NCBI RefSeq assembly: GCF_018531145.1
Contig: NZ_JAHDSZ010000001.1
Location: forward strand, 413,040 to 477,039
From: Canibacter zhuwentaonis
Lineage (GTDB): Bacteria > Actinomycetota > Actinomycetes > Actinomycetales > Microbacteriaceae
Reading direction: 5' to 3'
Length of the DNA stretch: 64,000 nt
A program made the position numbers and the translations under genes. Shown here piece after piece: positions 8,445-19,341 of the stretch; the first letter of the stretch is position 1; each line of letters begins with the position of its first letter. Under the pieces are notes generated by a model. The model was not told the DNA's origin, ran no database searches, and was given only the letters and a program-made list of their open reading frames with translations.

Positions 8445-8599
8445 GGATTCTCCTTATCGTTCACGAGCGCACCGGACAACTCCCGCTCCTGATCGTCAGT
8501 TGAAAACCACCTAAAACAAAGTTTTTTAAGTAATCCACAACCGAAGACCAGCAAATGCGCTCTTAAGTTTTTGTGTATTAACGGCCTATAAAGCCGGTA

Positions 8600-8632
8600 G
8601 GGCGATGATAGAAACTATTTCCACCATCGCCC
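8600..8632 (-). terminator. Stem-loop between serA and pnp
   Basis: GGGCGATG pairs with CATCGCCC around a 17-base loop, about 50 bases past the serA stop on the minus strand. There is no clear T-run, so termination is plausible but unproven. The rest of the 236-base gap up to serA shows nothing else I can name. Confidence 0.4.
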
Positions 8633-8680
8633 CAAGCCTACCACCTATAACCATAAAATAACCGGTTAAAGGGCAGAGAT

Positions 8681-10267
8681 TTAATCTTCTGTAACGTTTA
8701 CCGCTTTTACAAGATCCGCCGCAATCACCTCGCGCACCTGCGCAACCTGCCCAGGCGCAACCGCACTATCCAGCGCCAAAACCGACAGCGCATGATTGCG
8801 TTTTGCATTTCTAGAAATCTGCATCCCGATAATATTAACCCCGGCTTCGCCGAGAATTGTGCCGTAGCTGGCAACAACTCCGGGACGATCCTGATACCAC
8901 ATAACAAGCAGGTGCGCCGATAACGGCAGCTCCAGCTCATAGCCGTTAATGCCGATTAGCTTTTCAATCTGCTTTGCGCCGGTGAGCGTGCCAGCAACTT
9001 CGATTTGTTCAGCATCGCTCGTTGCGCCACGCAAAATTATTGCGTTTCTGTAGCTGTCAGACTCGCTGGTTTTTTCAAAGCGCACCTCAATTCCCCGCTG
9101 CTGTGCAAGCAGTGGCGCGTTCACATACGAAACAGGCTCGCTCACTATTCCCGCAAGCACACCTTTTAGCGCGGCAAGGCGTAAAACCTCAACCTCGTAA
9201 GTGGCAAGCTCTCCTCGCACTTCAACCTCGAGCGACACCACAGGCGCATCCGCAATCGCGGCAAAAACCTGCCCGAGCTTCTCAGTAAGCGGCAGTCCCG
9301 GGCGCACATACGGGTCAATCACCCCGCCTGCAACGTTCACCGCATCGGGCACCAGCTCGCCCGCGAGTGCGCGCCGCACACTACGCGCAACAGACACCCC
9401 GGCTTTCTCCTGCGCCTCTGCCGTGGACGCGCCCAGGTGCGGGGTCAAATGCACCAGCGGATGCCCCACCAGTTTATTATCAACGGGCGGCTCCGCTGTG
9501 AAAACATCGAGCGCCGCCCCAGCAATCTGCCCCGCTTCAAGCGCCTCAAACAGCGCGGCTTCGTCAATTAAACCACCGCGAGCCACGTTCACAACGTAGG
9601 CGCTGCTCTGCATTGCAGCAAGCTGCTTAACGCCAATCATGCCAACGGTTTCTGACGTGCGCGGCATATGAATCGTCACAAAGTCTGCGCGCCGCACCAG
9701 CTCATCCAACGACACCAGTTGCGCGCCCAGTTGCTGCGCGCGCGCCGCTGAAACATAAGGGTCATAGGCAATCAGCTCAACGCCAAACCCTTTTAGACGC
9801 TCAGCAACCAGCCCGCCAATCCGCCCCAAACCAATAATTCCAACGGTTTTTTCGTAGAGTTCGATCCCCGTAAAAGCTGCGCGCTGCCATTTGCCAGCTG
9901 CCAAAGACGCGTGCGCCTGCGGCAGCTTGCGAGCCAGCGAGAGAATGTGCGCAACTGTGAGCTCAGCGGCGCTAATCACGTTTGAGGTTGGTGCGTTAAC
10001 AACCATCACACCCGCCTGTGTGGCGGCAGCAACATCAACGTTATCAAGCCCCACTCCGGCGCGCGCAATAACCTTTAGTTTTGATGCCCAGCTCAGAGCC
10101 TCCGCGTCAATCTGGGTTGCCGACCTGACTATTACCGCGTCAGTATCCGCTATTGCACCGCGCAGCGCGTCACGATCGGTGCCGTCAATATTAACGATAT
10201 TAAAACCCTCACCAAACGCGGCAACGGTTGCCGGCGAAAGTTTTTCTGCAAGAAGTATTTTATGCAC
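8681..10267 (-). CDS. serA: D-3-phosphoglycerate dehydrogenase
   Basis: This 528-residue enzyme oxidises 3-phosphoglycerate to 3-phosphohydroxypyruvate, the first step of serine synthesis. The N-terminal 2-hydroxyacid dehydrogenase fold contains the NAD loop GIIGLGRIGGLVAERL and the active-site signature VNVARGGLIDEAALFEAL. As in other actinobacterial long-form SerA proteins, an intervening domain and a C-terminal ACT domain (LVMWYQDRPGVVASYGTILG) follow, where serine typically inhibits. It is the last gene of a minus-strand run that includes ilvD, ilvB, ilvN and ilvC, with two small membrane-protein genes between. Confidence 0.96.
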   Translation of the reverse strand: MHKILLAEKLSPATVAAFGEGFNIVNIDGTDRDALRGAIADTDAVIVRSATQIDAEALSWASKLKVIARAGVGLDNVDVAAATQAGVMVVNAPTSNVISAAELTVAHILSLARKLPQAHASLAAGKWQRAAFTGIELYEKTVGIIGLGRIGGLVAERLKGFGVELIAYDPYVSAARAQQLGAQLVSLDELVRRADFVTIHMPRTSETVGMIGVKQLAAMQSSAYVVNVARGGLIDEAALFEALEAGQIAGAALDVFTAEPPVDNKLVGHPLVHLTPHLGASTAEAQEKAGVSVARSVRRALAGELVPDAVNVAGGVIDPYVRPGLPLTEKLGQVFAAIADAPVVSLEVEVRGELATYEVEVLRLAALKGVLAGIVSEPVSYVNAPLLAQQRGIEVRFEKTSESDSYRNAIILRGATSDAEQIEVAGTLTGAKQIEKLIGINGYELELPLSAHLLVMWYQDRPGVVASYGTILGEAGVNIIGMQISRNAKRNHALSVLALDSAVAPGQVAQVREVIAADLVKAVNVTED

Positions 10268-10280
10268 TCTGTCTCTTTCT

Positions 10281-10649
10281 CTATGAAGCTGTAACCGGGC
10301 TTAAATAGAGTCCCTGTGGTACTAAGTATAAAAGTTCTATTTGCAAACACGAAAAACCCGCCAGCCCGCAGCACAACAGCACCGGGTAAACAAACCAGCG
10401 CGGCTTAACCGCCCGCGCATACAGTGTTACGCCCGCGGCAATAATAAGCGGCAGCGCAACCGCTAGCAGCAACAGCACCCAGCCGGCAGCAGAAACAGTT
10501 GTGCCCAGGCTCGCGGCAATGCGGATCATCCCAACCAGGTTACCAACTCCGGTTGTTGTGGCATATAAATATCCCACCAGTAGCAGCGCGGTAAGCACCG
10601 TCACAATTATTTTTTGCGGCGTAAAAACGTTTTTAGAATCTTTTTTCAC
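10281..10649 (-). CDS. Small membrane protein, function unknown
   Basis: A 122-residue protein with three hydrophobic helices at roughly residues 13-30, 53-75 and 85-112. A short basic N-terminus (MKKDSKN) suggests a cytoplasmic N-end. It begins two bases past the stop of the 152-residue membrane protein and ends 13 bases before serA, so all three are probably co-transcribed. Closely spaced small membrane proteins often form a pair. I recognise no family. Confidence 0.65.
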   Translation of the reverse strand: MKKDSKNVFTPQKIIVTVLTALLLVGYLYATTTGVGNLVGMIRIAASLGTTVSAAGWVLLLLAVALPLIIAAGVTLYARAVKPRWFVYPVLLCCGLAGFSCLQIELLYLVPQGLYLSPVTAS

Positions 10650-10651
10650 GG

Positions 10652-11110
10652 CTAAACACCGCCCTTAAAAAACAGTGGCAGCGGCGCCAACACAACCAGA
10701 CCAACAGCTAAAACAATAAAAAACAGCTTCCGCTTATTTCTGCCCCAGCACAGAAAAGCGCTCAGAAACCAGAGCGGGGTTGCAACCGCCGCCATACCGT
10801 ACAGCACCAGCTGCAGGAAGGAGCCAACAACTCCCGCGGTCTGCGAGGTGAGCTGATTTAACTGGCTGTATCCTGCAACTATTACAACCCATGCCCAGCT
10901 GTAAAGCATAAAAACACCGCCAAAAACACCGCTGAGCATAACCTCAAAGCTTCTCATTTGCCCGGGTGTGCCAGCAGCCGCCTCTTCTGGCGCGGATGCG
11001 ACCGTGGTGTCTAACGCGACCGCGGGTGTGTTTTTAAGAGGGTCTTTTTGCGGCACAGTTTGCTCTGTAACGCGCCAGGATCCGCTTTTCTCGGTAGTGT
11101 TTTCTGTCAC
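10652..11110 (-). CDS. Membrane protein, function unknown
   Basis: A 152-residue protein with a polar N-terminal tail of about 50 residues (rich in Thr, Glu and Ala) followed by three membrane helices near residues 57-80, 92-117 and 127-148. The last helix is preceded by the basic loop CWGRNKRK, giving an inside-positive arrangement. It lies 81 bases downstream of ilvC and directly before another small membrane gene. No family recognised; the gene order suggests co-transcription with the ilv genes and serA. Confidence 0.65.
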   Translation of the reverse strand: MTENTTEKSGSWRVTEQTVPQKDPLKNTPAVALDTTVASAPEEAAAGTPGQMRSFEVMLSGVFGGVFMLYSWAWVVIVAGYSQLNQLTSQTAGVVGSFLQLVLYGMAAVATPLWFLSAFLCWGRNKRKLFFIVLAVGLVVLAPLPLFFKGGV

Positions 11111-11191
11111 AGTTTAGCCTCTGTTTGTGTTGTGCTTAAATAATAAGCGGTGGCGAGCCCACGCTGCAGCGCAAGACCCACCTCCCAGTGT

Positions 11192-12265
<1,074 letters not shown>

Positions 12266-12778
12266 TTAAAACTCTTTAACAGCACGCTCAGTAATAGACT
12301 TTGCACCTCGCCCCATGGCGATAAGTCCGGACTGCGCCAGCTCTTTAATACCGTAGGGCTCTAGCAGCTGCAACAGCGCCTGCACTTTAGCGCTGTCGCC
12401 GGTGATCTCAATGATCAGCGCATCCGCTGTCACATCAACTACGCTGGCGCGAAACAGGTTTACCGTTTCAATAATGTGCGAGCGCGTTTGTTTATCGCTT
12501 CGCACTTTTACGAGCACGTGCTCGCGCTGCACAGAAGACTCTGGCTTTAACTCAACAATTTTAATCACGTTGATCAGTTTATTAAGCTGTTTTGTGAGCT
12601 GCTCAAGAAGCACCGCGTCCTGATCGGCAACAACTGTAATCCGGCTGAAACCCGGAATATCTGCCGGGCCAACAGCGAGCGATTCAATATTAAAACCGCG
12701 CCTTGCAAACAAGCCCGCAACCCGGGTTAAAATACCGGGTTTATCTTCAACCAATAAACTTAAAACACTGCGTGACAT
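12266..12778 (-). CDS. ilvN: Acetolactate synthase small (regulatory) subunit
   Basis: A 170-residue regulatory subunit that activates the catalytic subunit and usually confers valine feedback inhibition. An N-terminal ACT domain starts LSLLVEDKPGILTRVAGLF and is followed by the conserved RRGFNIESLAVGP. The second half is the usual ALS_ss C-terminal domain (REHVLVKVRSD). Its ATG overlaps the ilvB stop (TAATG), so the two subunits are translationally coupled. Confidence 0.96.
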   Translation of the reverse strand: MSRSVLSLLVEDKPGILTRVAGLFARRGFNIESLAVGPADIPGFSRITVVADQDAVLLEQLTKQLNKLINVIKIVELKPESSVQREHVLVKVRSDKQTRSHIIETVNLFRASVVDVTADALIIEITGDSAKVQALLQLLEPYGIKELAQSGLIAMGRGAKSITERAVKEF

Positions 12779-14568
12779 TATTCCTCATCCCACTCCGGAC
12801 TCATTGCCCTGGCATACTGTACCTCGCTATTTGATACGCCCTGCGGCACCATTGGCCACACCATCGCATCAGAGCTCACAATAAAATCAATCACAACCGG
12901 ACGATCGTTCGTTGCAAGAGCTGTTTTAATAGCGTCGTCAATTTCTGATTCTTCAGTTACCCGCAACCCTAAACAGCCGTAGGCCTCTGCTAGCTTCACA
13001 AAATCTGGCACCATGATCCGCTCGCGCCCCGTGTTCAGTTCCGTTTGCGAGTAGCGCGAATCATAAAACAGGGTCTGCCACTGCCGCACCAGGCCGAGCG
13101 ACGAATTGTTGATAACGGCAACCTTGATCGGAATATTATTTAATACGCAGGTTGCCAGCTCTTGATTTGTCATTTGGAAACAACCGTCACCGTCAATTGC
13201 CCACACAGCGCGCGCGGGCTGCGCAACTTTAGCGCCCATAGCAGCCGGCACCGCGTATCCCATAGTGCCAGCACCGCCTGAATTGAGGAAGGAATTGGGG
13301 CGCTCGTGCGGCAAAAATTGCGCACACCACATCTGGTGCTGCCCAACTCCGGACGCAAAAACACCCTCGGGGCCTGTTAGCTCGCCAATACGCGTAATTA
13401 CGTGCTGCGGAGACAACAGACCGTCGCTGGTTTTTTGGTATCCGCGCGGATAGGTTTCGCGCAGCTCATTAATTCTACGCCACCACGCACTAATATCTGG
13501 TTTGCCGTGCGTTTCTTGATGCGCTTTAACAGCCTCGTAAAGATCCGCAAGAAACTCTTTAGCGTCGCCAACAATTGGCACATCCGCATACCTGATTTTT
13601 GAAATCTCGGCCGGGTCGATATCGGCGTGAATAACCTTAGCCAGCGGCGCGAAAAACTCTGCTTTACCGGTTACGCGATCGTCAAAACGCGTGCCTATCG
13701 CAATTAGCAGATCCGCCTCCTGCAGCGCCAAAACCGCCGGAACCGTGCCGTGCATACCGGGCATACCCAGATTCTGTCGGTGCGAATCGGGGAAAATACC
13801 GCGCGCCATCAGGGTGGTTACAAGCGGCACGCCGGTTAATTCTACCAGCGCTTTTAATTCCGCCGCAGCTTTTGCACGCCCCACTCCGCCGCCAACGTAC
13901 AGCACGGGATTTTTAGCGGCTGCGATCAGCTCCGCAGCGGTTGTGATCTGCTTATTATTGGTGCGCGCACTGGGGCGATAGCCCACAAGATCAGTTTTAC
14001 CCGTCCACACAAAATCGAGCTCGCCCTGCTGCGCGTCTTTGGTGATATCAACCAGCACCGGACCGGGCCTGCCGGTTGTTGCGATGTGATAGGCAGCTGC
14101 CAGCGCGCCAGGAATATCCGCCGCGTTTTTCACCAGAATTGAGTGTTTCGTAATTGGCATTGTAATGCCCACAATATCCACTTCCTGGAACGCGTCAGTG
14201 CCCATAAGCGTTGCAAACACCTGACCGGTTATCGTAATTAGCGACACCGAATCCATGTACGCATCGGCAATTGCGGTAACCAGGTTTGTTGCCCCCGGGC
14301 CGCTCGTTGCAACACACACGCCGGGCTTGCCAGTGGCTGCCGCATACCCTTCAGCGGCGTGGCCCGCGCCCTGCTCATGCCGCACCAAAATATGGCGCAA
14401 ACCGAGTTTAGAAACGGCCAGAGCGTCGTAAAACGGCAGCAACGCGCCGCCCGGAATGCCGAAAATATCAGTTACGCCCAGTTTTGCGAGACTGTGTAAA
14501 ACCGCGTCCGCGCCCGTCATGCGCTGCGCGGCTAAATCGTGGCTTAACCTCTCGTTTGTTGAATCCAT
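12778..14568 (-). CDS. ilvB: Acetolactate synthase large (catalytic) subunit
   Basis: This 596-residue ThDP- and FAD-dependent enzyme condenses two pyruvates, or pyruvate and 2-ketobutyrate. The catalytic Glu lies in [20 protein letters not shown]. The ThDP/Mg motif is [19 protein letters not shown], with the second ligand region in [14 protein letters not shown]. Three domains (PYR, FAD-binding, PP) are all present. It follows ilvD by 34 bases and overlaps ilvN by one base. Confidence 0.97.
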   Translation of the reverse strand: MDSTNERLSHDLAAQRMTGADAVLHSLAKLGVTDIFGIPGGALLPFYDALAVSKLGLRHILVRHEQGAGHAAEGYAAATGKPGVCVATSGPGATNLVTAIADAYMDSVSLITITGQVFATLMGTDAFQEVDIVGITMPITKHSILVKNAADIPGALAAAYHIATTGRPGPVLVDITKDAQQGELDFVWTGKTDLVGYRPSARTNNKQITTAAELIAAAKNPVLYVGGGVGRAKAAAELKALVELTGVPLVTTLMARGIFPDSHRQNLGMPGMHGTVPAVLALQEADLLIAIGTRFDDRVTGKAEFFAPLAKVIHADIDPAEISKIRYADVPIVGDAKEFLADLYEAVKAHQETHGKPDISAWWRRINELRETYPRGYQKTSDGLLSPQHVITRIGELTGPEGVFASGVGQHQMWCAQFLPHERPNSFLNSGGAGTMGYAVPAAMGAKVAQPARAVWAIDGDGCFQMTNQELATCVLNNIPIKVAVINNSSLGLVRQWQTLFYDSRYSQTELNTGRERIMVPDFVKLAEAYGCLGLRVTEESEIDDAIKTALATNDRPVVIDFIVSSDAMVWPMVPQGVSNSEVQYARAMSPEWDEE

Positions 14569-14602
14569 CTATAATCTTTCCTAAAAACAATAAAACAGTG
14601 CG

Positions 14603-16297
14603 TTACCCAGTGGTAGCACCCTCTGATGCTGATCGCACGAGTTTAGAATACTTCGCTAGAACGCCCTTTGTGTACATGGGCTCAAGCGCTTGCCAGTTTT
14701 TTCTACGTTTTTCAAGCTCGGCAGCTGATACTAGCAAATCAAGCGTTTTGGCAATAACATCAACCTGGATTAGGTCACCATCATGCACCAGCGCAATCGG
14801 GCCGGCGTCTACAGCCTCTGGCGCTACGTGACCGATACACAGCCCGGTTGTGCCGCCTGAGAATCGCCCATCGGTCAATAATAGCACATCCTTGCCAAGC
14901 CCCGCGCCCTTAATCGCCGCAGTAATCGCCAGCATTTCACGCATCCCCGGGCCTCCCTTAGGGCCTTCATAGCGGATCACAACAACATCACCGGCACTGA
15001 TTTTACCCTCTGTGAGGGCATCCATTGCCGCCCGCTCCCGGTCGAATACGCGCGCGGTACCGGTGAATTTCTCAAGCATAAACCCGGCCGTTTTTACAAC
15101 CGCGCCCTCTGGCGCGAGAGATCCGCGCAGCACTGTTAAGCCACCGTTCTTGTGGAGCGGATTATCAAGCGTGCGCACAACTTTACCATCGAGCGGAGCA
15201 GGATTGAGTTCAGCAAGATTTTCCGCCACGGTTTTGCCCGTCACTGTTAGCGCGTCACCGTGCAGCAACCCGGCGTCAAGCAGCGCCTTCATAATCACTG
15301 GCATACCACCGACCCGGTCAAAATCCTGCGCAACATACTGTCCAAAAGGTTTCATGTCGGCCAGGTGCGGCACTTTGTCACCGATCCTGTTGAAATCGTC
15401 GAGTGTTAGCTCAACTCCTGCCTCGCGCGCAATCGCGAGCAGGTGCAGCACCGCGTTAGTTGATCCGCCCAGCACCATGGCAACAGCAATCGCATTCTCA
15501 AAGGCTCTGCGTGTTAAAATATCTTTTGTTGTGATTCCCCTGCGCAGCATCTCAACAACAGCCTCGCCGGAGCGATGCGCGTAGTAGTCGCGCCGTCTGT
15601 CAGCGCTTGGAGGCGCCGCCGAGCCGGGCAGACTCATACCGAGCGCCTCTGCCACACAAGCCATAGTATTTGCTGTGTACATACCACCGCAGGCACCCTC
15701 GCCCGGAGCAATAGCGCACTCAACCTTTTTGAGATCTGCTTCGCTGAGCGTGCCCGCCTTGCACGCGCCAACAGCCTCAAAAGCGTCAATAATTGTAACG
15801 GTTTTTTCTGTTCCGTCACTTAGCTTAACCCAGCCCGGGGCGATAGATCCGGCATACAAAAAGACCGAGGCGAGATTTAACCGTGCCGCCGCCATGAGCA
15901 TTCCCGGCAGTGACTTGTCACACCCGGCAAGCACAACTGTGCCGTCCAAACGCTCTGCCATCACAACCGTTTCAACCGAGTCGGCAATAACCTCGCGCGA
16001 CACCAGCGAAAAGTGCATTCCCTCATGACCCATTGAGATTCCATCGGAAACAGAAATTGTGCCAAACTGCAGCGGATATCCACCGCCCGCGTGCACTCCC
16101 TCTTTCGCGCCCTGAGCGAGCCTGTCAAGGCTTAAGTTACACGGAGTAATCTCGTTCCAGGAGCTTGCAATTCCAATTTGTGGCTTCTCCCAATCAGCAT
16201 CGCCCATGCCAACCGCGCGCAACATACCGCGCGCAGCAGCCCTCTCAATTCCATCGGTAACATCGCGACTGCGAGGCTTCATCTTAATTTTTACCAT
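14603..16297 (-). CDS. ilvD: Dihydroxy-acid dehydratase
   Basis: A 564-residue Fe-S dehydratase for the penultimate step of branched-chain amino acid synthesis. Cluster cysteines are recognisable in [14 protein letters not shown] and [16 protein letters not shown]; the C-terminal half has [18 protein letters not shown]. It heads the minus-strand ilv run. No ribosome-binding site is visible before the ATG at 16297, and a -10-like TACAAT ends only six bases before it, so a leaderless transcript is possible. An internal ATG five codons in also lacks a ribosome-binding site. Confidence 0.96.
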   Translation of the reverse strand: MVKIKMKPRSRDVTDGIERAAARGMLRAVGMGDADWEKPQIGIASSWNEITPCNLSLDRLAQGAKEGVHAGGGYPLQFGTISVSDGISMGHEGMHFSLVSREVIADSVETVVMAERLDGTVVLAGCDKSLPGMLMAAARLNLASVFLYAGSIAPGWVKLSDGTEKTVTIIDAFEAVGACKAGTLSEADLKKVECAIAPGEGACGGMYTANTMACVAEALGMSLPGSAAPPSADRRRDYYAHRSGEAVVEMLRRGITTKDILTRRAFENAIAVAMVLGGSTNAVLHLLAIAREAGVELTLDDFNRIGDKVPHLADMKPFGQYVAQDFDRVGGMPVIMKALLDAGLLHGDALTVTGKTVAENLAELNPAPLDGKVVRTLDNPLHKNGGLTVLRGSLAPEGAVVKTAGFMLEKFTGTARVFDRERAAMDALTEGKISAGDVVVIRYEGPKGGPGMREMLAITAAIKGAGLGKDVLLLTDGRFSGGTTGLCIGHVAPEAVDAGPIALVHDGDLIQVDVIAKTLDLLVSAAELEKRRKNWQALEPMYTKGVLAKYSKLVRSASEGATTG

Positions 16298-16303
16298 TTT
16301 TAT

Positions 16304-16309
16304 ATTGTA
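16304..16309 (-). promoter_or_regulatory. -10 element of a possible leaderless ilvD promoter
   Basis: TACAAT on the minus strand with six bases to the ilvD ATG puts the expected transcription start on the start codon. No convincing -35 is present. I see no attenuator peptide rich in Leu, Val or Ile upstream. Confidence 0.35.
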
Positions 16310-16425
16310 ATAGGTTATTCACCACCACCCCGATATAACAATCTTTTTAACGGCTATAATTTTATGAATATATATTTGTTTGTATGAAAGGCGCGAATAT
16401 CCGCCATAAAAACGGGAGGCATAAA

Positions 16426-16647
16426 ATGCGGATCGGTAAATACCTTGTAAACATCGGGATTATCAGCACCCTCATCAGCGCAACAAGGGTTGTGAAGCAA
16501 ACAGCAGCAATGCCCCGTGACTGGCGGCGCTACATGGTGTGGGTCAGCTGGGTAATAAATCTCGTGATGGCTATTATGTCTGTTTACTATTCTGAAAAAG
16601 ACAAAGCCCATGTTGAGCTTAAAAAAGCCGTAACACGCCGTCGCTAA
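16426..16647 (+). CDS. Small basic membrane protein, function unknown
   Basis: A 73-residue protein (MRIGKYLVNIGII...) with two hydrophobic stretches, near 5-20 and 35-55, and a basic tail ending TRRR. I chose the ATG at 16426 because GGGAGG lies six bases upstream; an upstream in-frame ATG at 16384 has none. The motif WRRYMVWVSWVINLV resembles small proteins next to other actinobacterial ilvD genes, but I know no function. nhaA follows 36 bases later, so the two may be co-transcribed. Confidence 0.6.
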   Translation: MRIGKYLVNIGIISTLISATRVVKQTAAMPRDWRRYMVWVSWVINLVMAIMSVYYSEKDKAHVELKKAVTRRR

Positions 16648-16683
16648 ACGCACATCATACAAACACTGATTAGGTTGTAACTT

Positions 16684-17949
16684 TTGGCTAAGAATCCACT
16701 TCACGCACACGCAAGAAAAGCTCCGAGCCAGAAACACGCGCTCAAGCGTAAAGCGCTGCTCGGAATTAACCGCGCCACAGTTCCCGTTAAAAAAGCGCTG
16801 CGCCGTGAAACAGTTGCCGGCATAATTATTGTAGGAGCTGCGCTGCTGGGGTTTTGGCTGGCAAACTCGCCTTTCGCAGAGCACTATTTCGCGCTCCGTG
16901 AAACAAAAATAGGGATTCCTCAGCTGGGCATAAATCTTGATTTAGGTCACTGGGCGGCGGATGGGTTGCTCGCGATTTTCTTTTTCATCGTGGGTTTGGA
17001 GCTAAAACACGAATTCGCACACGGCGCGCTCAGTAAAGTATCCACCGCAATTGTGCCGGTAGCAGCCGCCATTGGCGGCGTTGCCGTGCCGGCAATAATT
17101 TATATTATTTGCAACCCCGCAGGCTCTACCCTGCACGGCTGGGCTATTCCAACGGCAACAGATATTGCCTTTGCAGTTGCCGTGCTCGCGCTAATAGCGC
17201 CCAACGTGCCCACGTCACTGCGCGTTTTTCTGCTCACCCTAGCAGTTGTTGACGATCTCATCGCAATTGCGATTATCGCTATTTTTTACACCGCAGAAGT
17301 TCACTTCTGGGCATTATTTGCGGCCGTCGCTCCGATTGCCCTGTACGCTCTTTTGGCGCGCAAATTATCAGGGTTGCTCGTGCGCAGAACGTGGGCGCTC
17401 TGGGTGATTCTGTTCCCCATTGGGTTAGTTGTGTGGGCGCTGTTTCTTGTTTCGGGGCTGCACGCAACAATTGCAGGCGTGATGCTGGCATTCACAATTC
17501 CGGTTAAAACCCAAGAGGGCAGAGTTTTTGCCGAAAAACTCGCCTTCAAACTGGAGCCCATTTCTGCCGGTGTTGCAGTGCCTATTTTCGCGTTCTTCTC
17601 GGCCGGAGTTGCGCTGGGCGGCGAAACAAGATTCCCATTCGACTCGATTGTGTACGGCGTTGTTATCGGTCTTGTTGTTGGCAAGCCAGTGGGCATTATG
17701 CTCACAACATGGGCGATAACGAAGTTCACGAAGGCGACCCTCGATCCGCAGCTCAAATGGTCACAAATGCTCGCCGTATCGTCGCTAGCCGGCATCGGGT
17801 TTACAGTGTCACTGCTGATTTCAGAGCTCAGTTTTAATGATATTGCGGATCGTGAAACCGCATCTCTGGCAGTTATGACAGGGTCACTGCTGGCCGTGCT
17901 GCTTTCAACCGTGCTGTTTTTAACTATTGGGAAGCAGCAAAAGGTGTAA
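16684..17949 (+). CDS. nhaA: Na+/H+ antiporter NhaA
   Basis: This 421-residue inner-membrane antiporter exchanges Na+ or Li+ for H+. The ion-site aspartates are present at the E. coli spacing: Asp160 in TATDIAFAVAV and the pair Asp190-Asp191 in VVDDLIAIAIIA, matching 133, 163 and 164. Other family marks are IFFFIVGLELKHEF and the C-terminal SLAGIGFTVSLLISEL. The N-terminal 40 residues are a basic extension longer than in E. coli. The start is TTG with only a weak ribosome-binding site, so a start some codons downstream is possible. Confidence 0.95.
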   Translation: MAKNPLHAHARKAPSQKHALKRKALLGINRATVPVKKALRRETVAGIIIVGAALLGFWLANSPFAEHYFALRETKIGIPQLGINLDLGHWAADGLLAIFFFIVGLELKHEFAHGALSKVSTAIVPVAAAIGGVAVPAIIYIICNPAGSTLHGWAIPTATDIAFAVAVLALIAPNVPTSLRVFLLTLAVVDDLIAIAIIAIFYTAEVHFWALFAAVAPIALYALLARKLSGLLVRRTWALWVILFPIGLVVWALFLVSGLHATIAGVMLAFTIPVKTQEGRVFAEKLAFKLEPISAGVAVPIFAFFSAGVALGGETRFPFDSIVYGVVIGLVVGKPVGIMLTTWAITKFTKATLDPQLKWSQMLAVSSLAGIGFTVSLLISELSFNDIADRETASLAVMTGSLLAVLLSTVLFLTIGKQQKV

Positions 17950-17970
17950 AAGAGGGAATACACGACAAAA

Positions 17971-18007
17971 CGCCCGCCCTATAATTTGACGCTGTTACGA
18001 GCGGGCG
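17971..18007 (+). terminator. Possible stem-loop after nhaA
   Basis: CGCCCGC pairs with GCGGGCG around a 23-base loop, starting about 20 bases past the nhaA stop. There is no T-run, so it is only a weak terminator candidate. Confidence 0.3.
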
Positions 18008-18060
18008 CGCGCCCTATGATCTAGAGCACACCCCCTGCCGGCGTTTGTTTAGCCCGCCGC

Positions 18061-18990
18061 CTAATCTTTTAATGGGTGCAGATATTTAACAAATGCCTTT
18101 TTATCAAGAATCCGAAAGCCATATTCAGCTTCTGCCCTAATAGCTACCATTTTATGCGTAAACGTTAATAGCTGAGTTCCATCAGGCATTGGAACGCTAG
18201 CGTCCCTAGACTCTTCATAACTAATACTATCAACGCTACCCCAAATAATTTTGCTCCAGTCGCCGCCCGAAACCCGCGATTGTTTCATCTCCCACGCCGT
18301 CAGTAAAAAACACGTTCTTACCCATAACCGATCCCTTCTGCACCGGCGAGAGCTGATCCATAGACGGGTAGTATAACGCCCTACCCGTAGTATCTACCGC
18401 CGCGTTGAATAAAGGCTCAGCACGACGTGAAAAAATAAAACCGTTGCAGTCTTTAAACTTTCATACAACAGTTTCAGCCCCTCGTTAAGGTCCGTGTATA
18501 AGCCTCCGTCTTTCTGAGCGTTTTTACCAAGCTGAACCTGCTTACTAATTACCGACACGTGATTATCTGCTCCAAAAGCAGTGTTACCAAATAACACCGC
18601 CTCATCGAACGCTTTAGCAAACGCCGCACCCAGCTCATCAACTAAACTTTCCATATACTGGTGAAGGTTAGTTCTCACAACATCAGCAGACACCGCCGTT
18701 GTAAATGTCAGTTTACGGGGGACGCCTACTTTATGCACAGTAGCAGCGCCCTTAGTGGCACCTTTTATTCCTCCCTCACCCGTCCACTTAGCCTCTATTT
18801 CCTGCGAAATAACAGAAACAGGCTCGCCACTAGACGCAAAAGGAATCTGTTTTGCTAGTTATTGAACAGCAGATAATTCTTTTGCTTTTTGAAAATATGG
18901 CTCAGCCCGTTCCGGGGTAAGATATCGCGCAATCGAACCCGAGCTTGTTAGACTATCAAGTATTGCTGTATGCTTCCTACCTCCGCCGTC
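18061..18990 (-). pseudogene. Decayed HK97-type phage major capsid protein gene
   Basis: Read on the minus strand, three frames join into one capsid-like protein. Near 18945-18860 comes LDSLTSSGSIARYLTPERAE, interrupted by an in-frame TAA at 18861-18859. Next, from about 18850 to 18440, are IPFASSGEPVSVISQEIEAK, KLTFTTAVSADVVR and AFAKAFDEAVLFGNT. After a frameshift near 18430 it continues FSRRAEPLFNAAVD and YYPSMDQLSPVQKGSVMGKN. After a second shift near 18290 it ends with GGDWSKIIWGSV...EYGFRILDKKAFVKYLHP. This pattern fits HK97-fold major capsid proteins of actinobacterial phages. No other phage gene is visible. It abuts the 3' end of tRNA-Lys, a usual integration site. Confidence 0.7.
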
Positions 18991-19008
18991 TTTTGCTCTT
19001 GTGTTTTG

Positions 19009-19081
<73 letters not shown>

Positions 19082-19139
19082 GCATTGTAACGCAACAAGA
19101 ATACATTTTATCAGCACGCCGGCAGTTTGCGCAAACATA

Positions 19140-19320
19140 CCCACAATCCACTGCATCCGCTTAATACCCCGTGCCCGCTGAATCTTTCACAATCCCGCGC
19201 CCATCAACTTGCAGTCTGCGCCCGTACACACCCACCAACCAGACAATCCGCACCTCCGTAACCTGCGCCCGCACACCCACAAACCCCGCACACCCACATC
19301 CGCTGAACCCGCCACAGATT
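19140..19320. other. C/A-rich, G-poor low-complexity spacer
   Basis: About 180 bases in which variants of CACCCGCA and CACCCACA recur and G is scarce on the plus strand. An open frame through it is rich in Pro, Thr and His and looks like an accidental extension of the ABC gene. A compositionally similar spacer lies at the other end of the ABC operon. Confidence 0.5.
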
Positions 19321-19341
19321 TTATCTTGTTATCCTAAAGTG

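Noticed and set aside
19171..19341. 57-codon N-terminal extension of the osmoprotectant ATPase
   Set aside because: It is Pro/Thr/His-rich, lies in a low-complexity spacer and precedes the point where family similarity starts.
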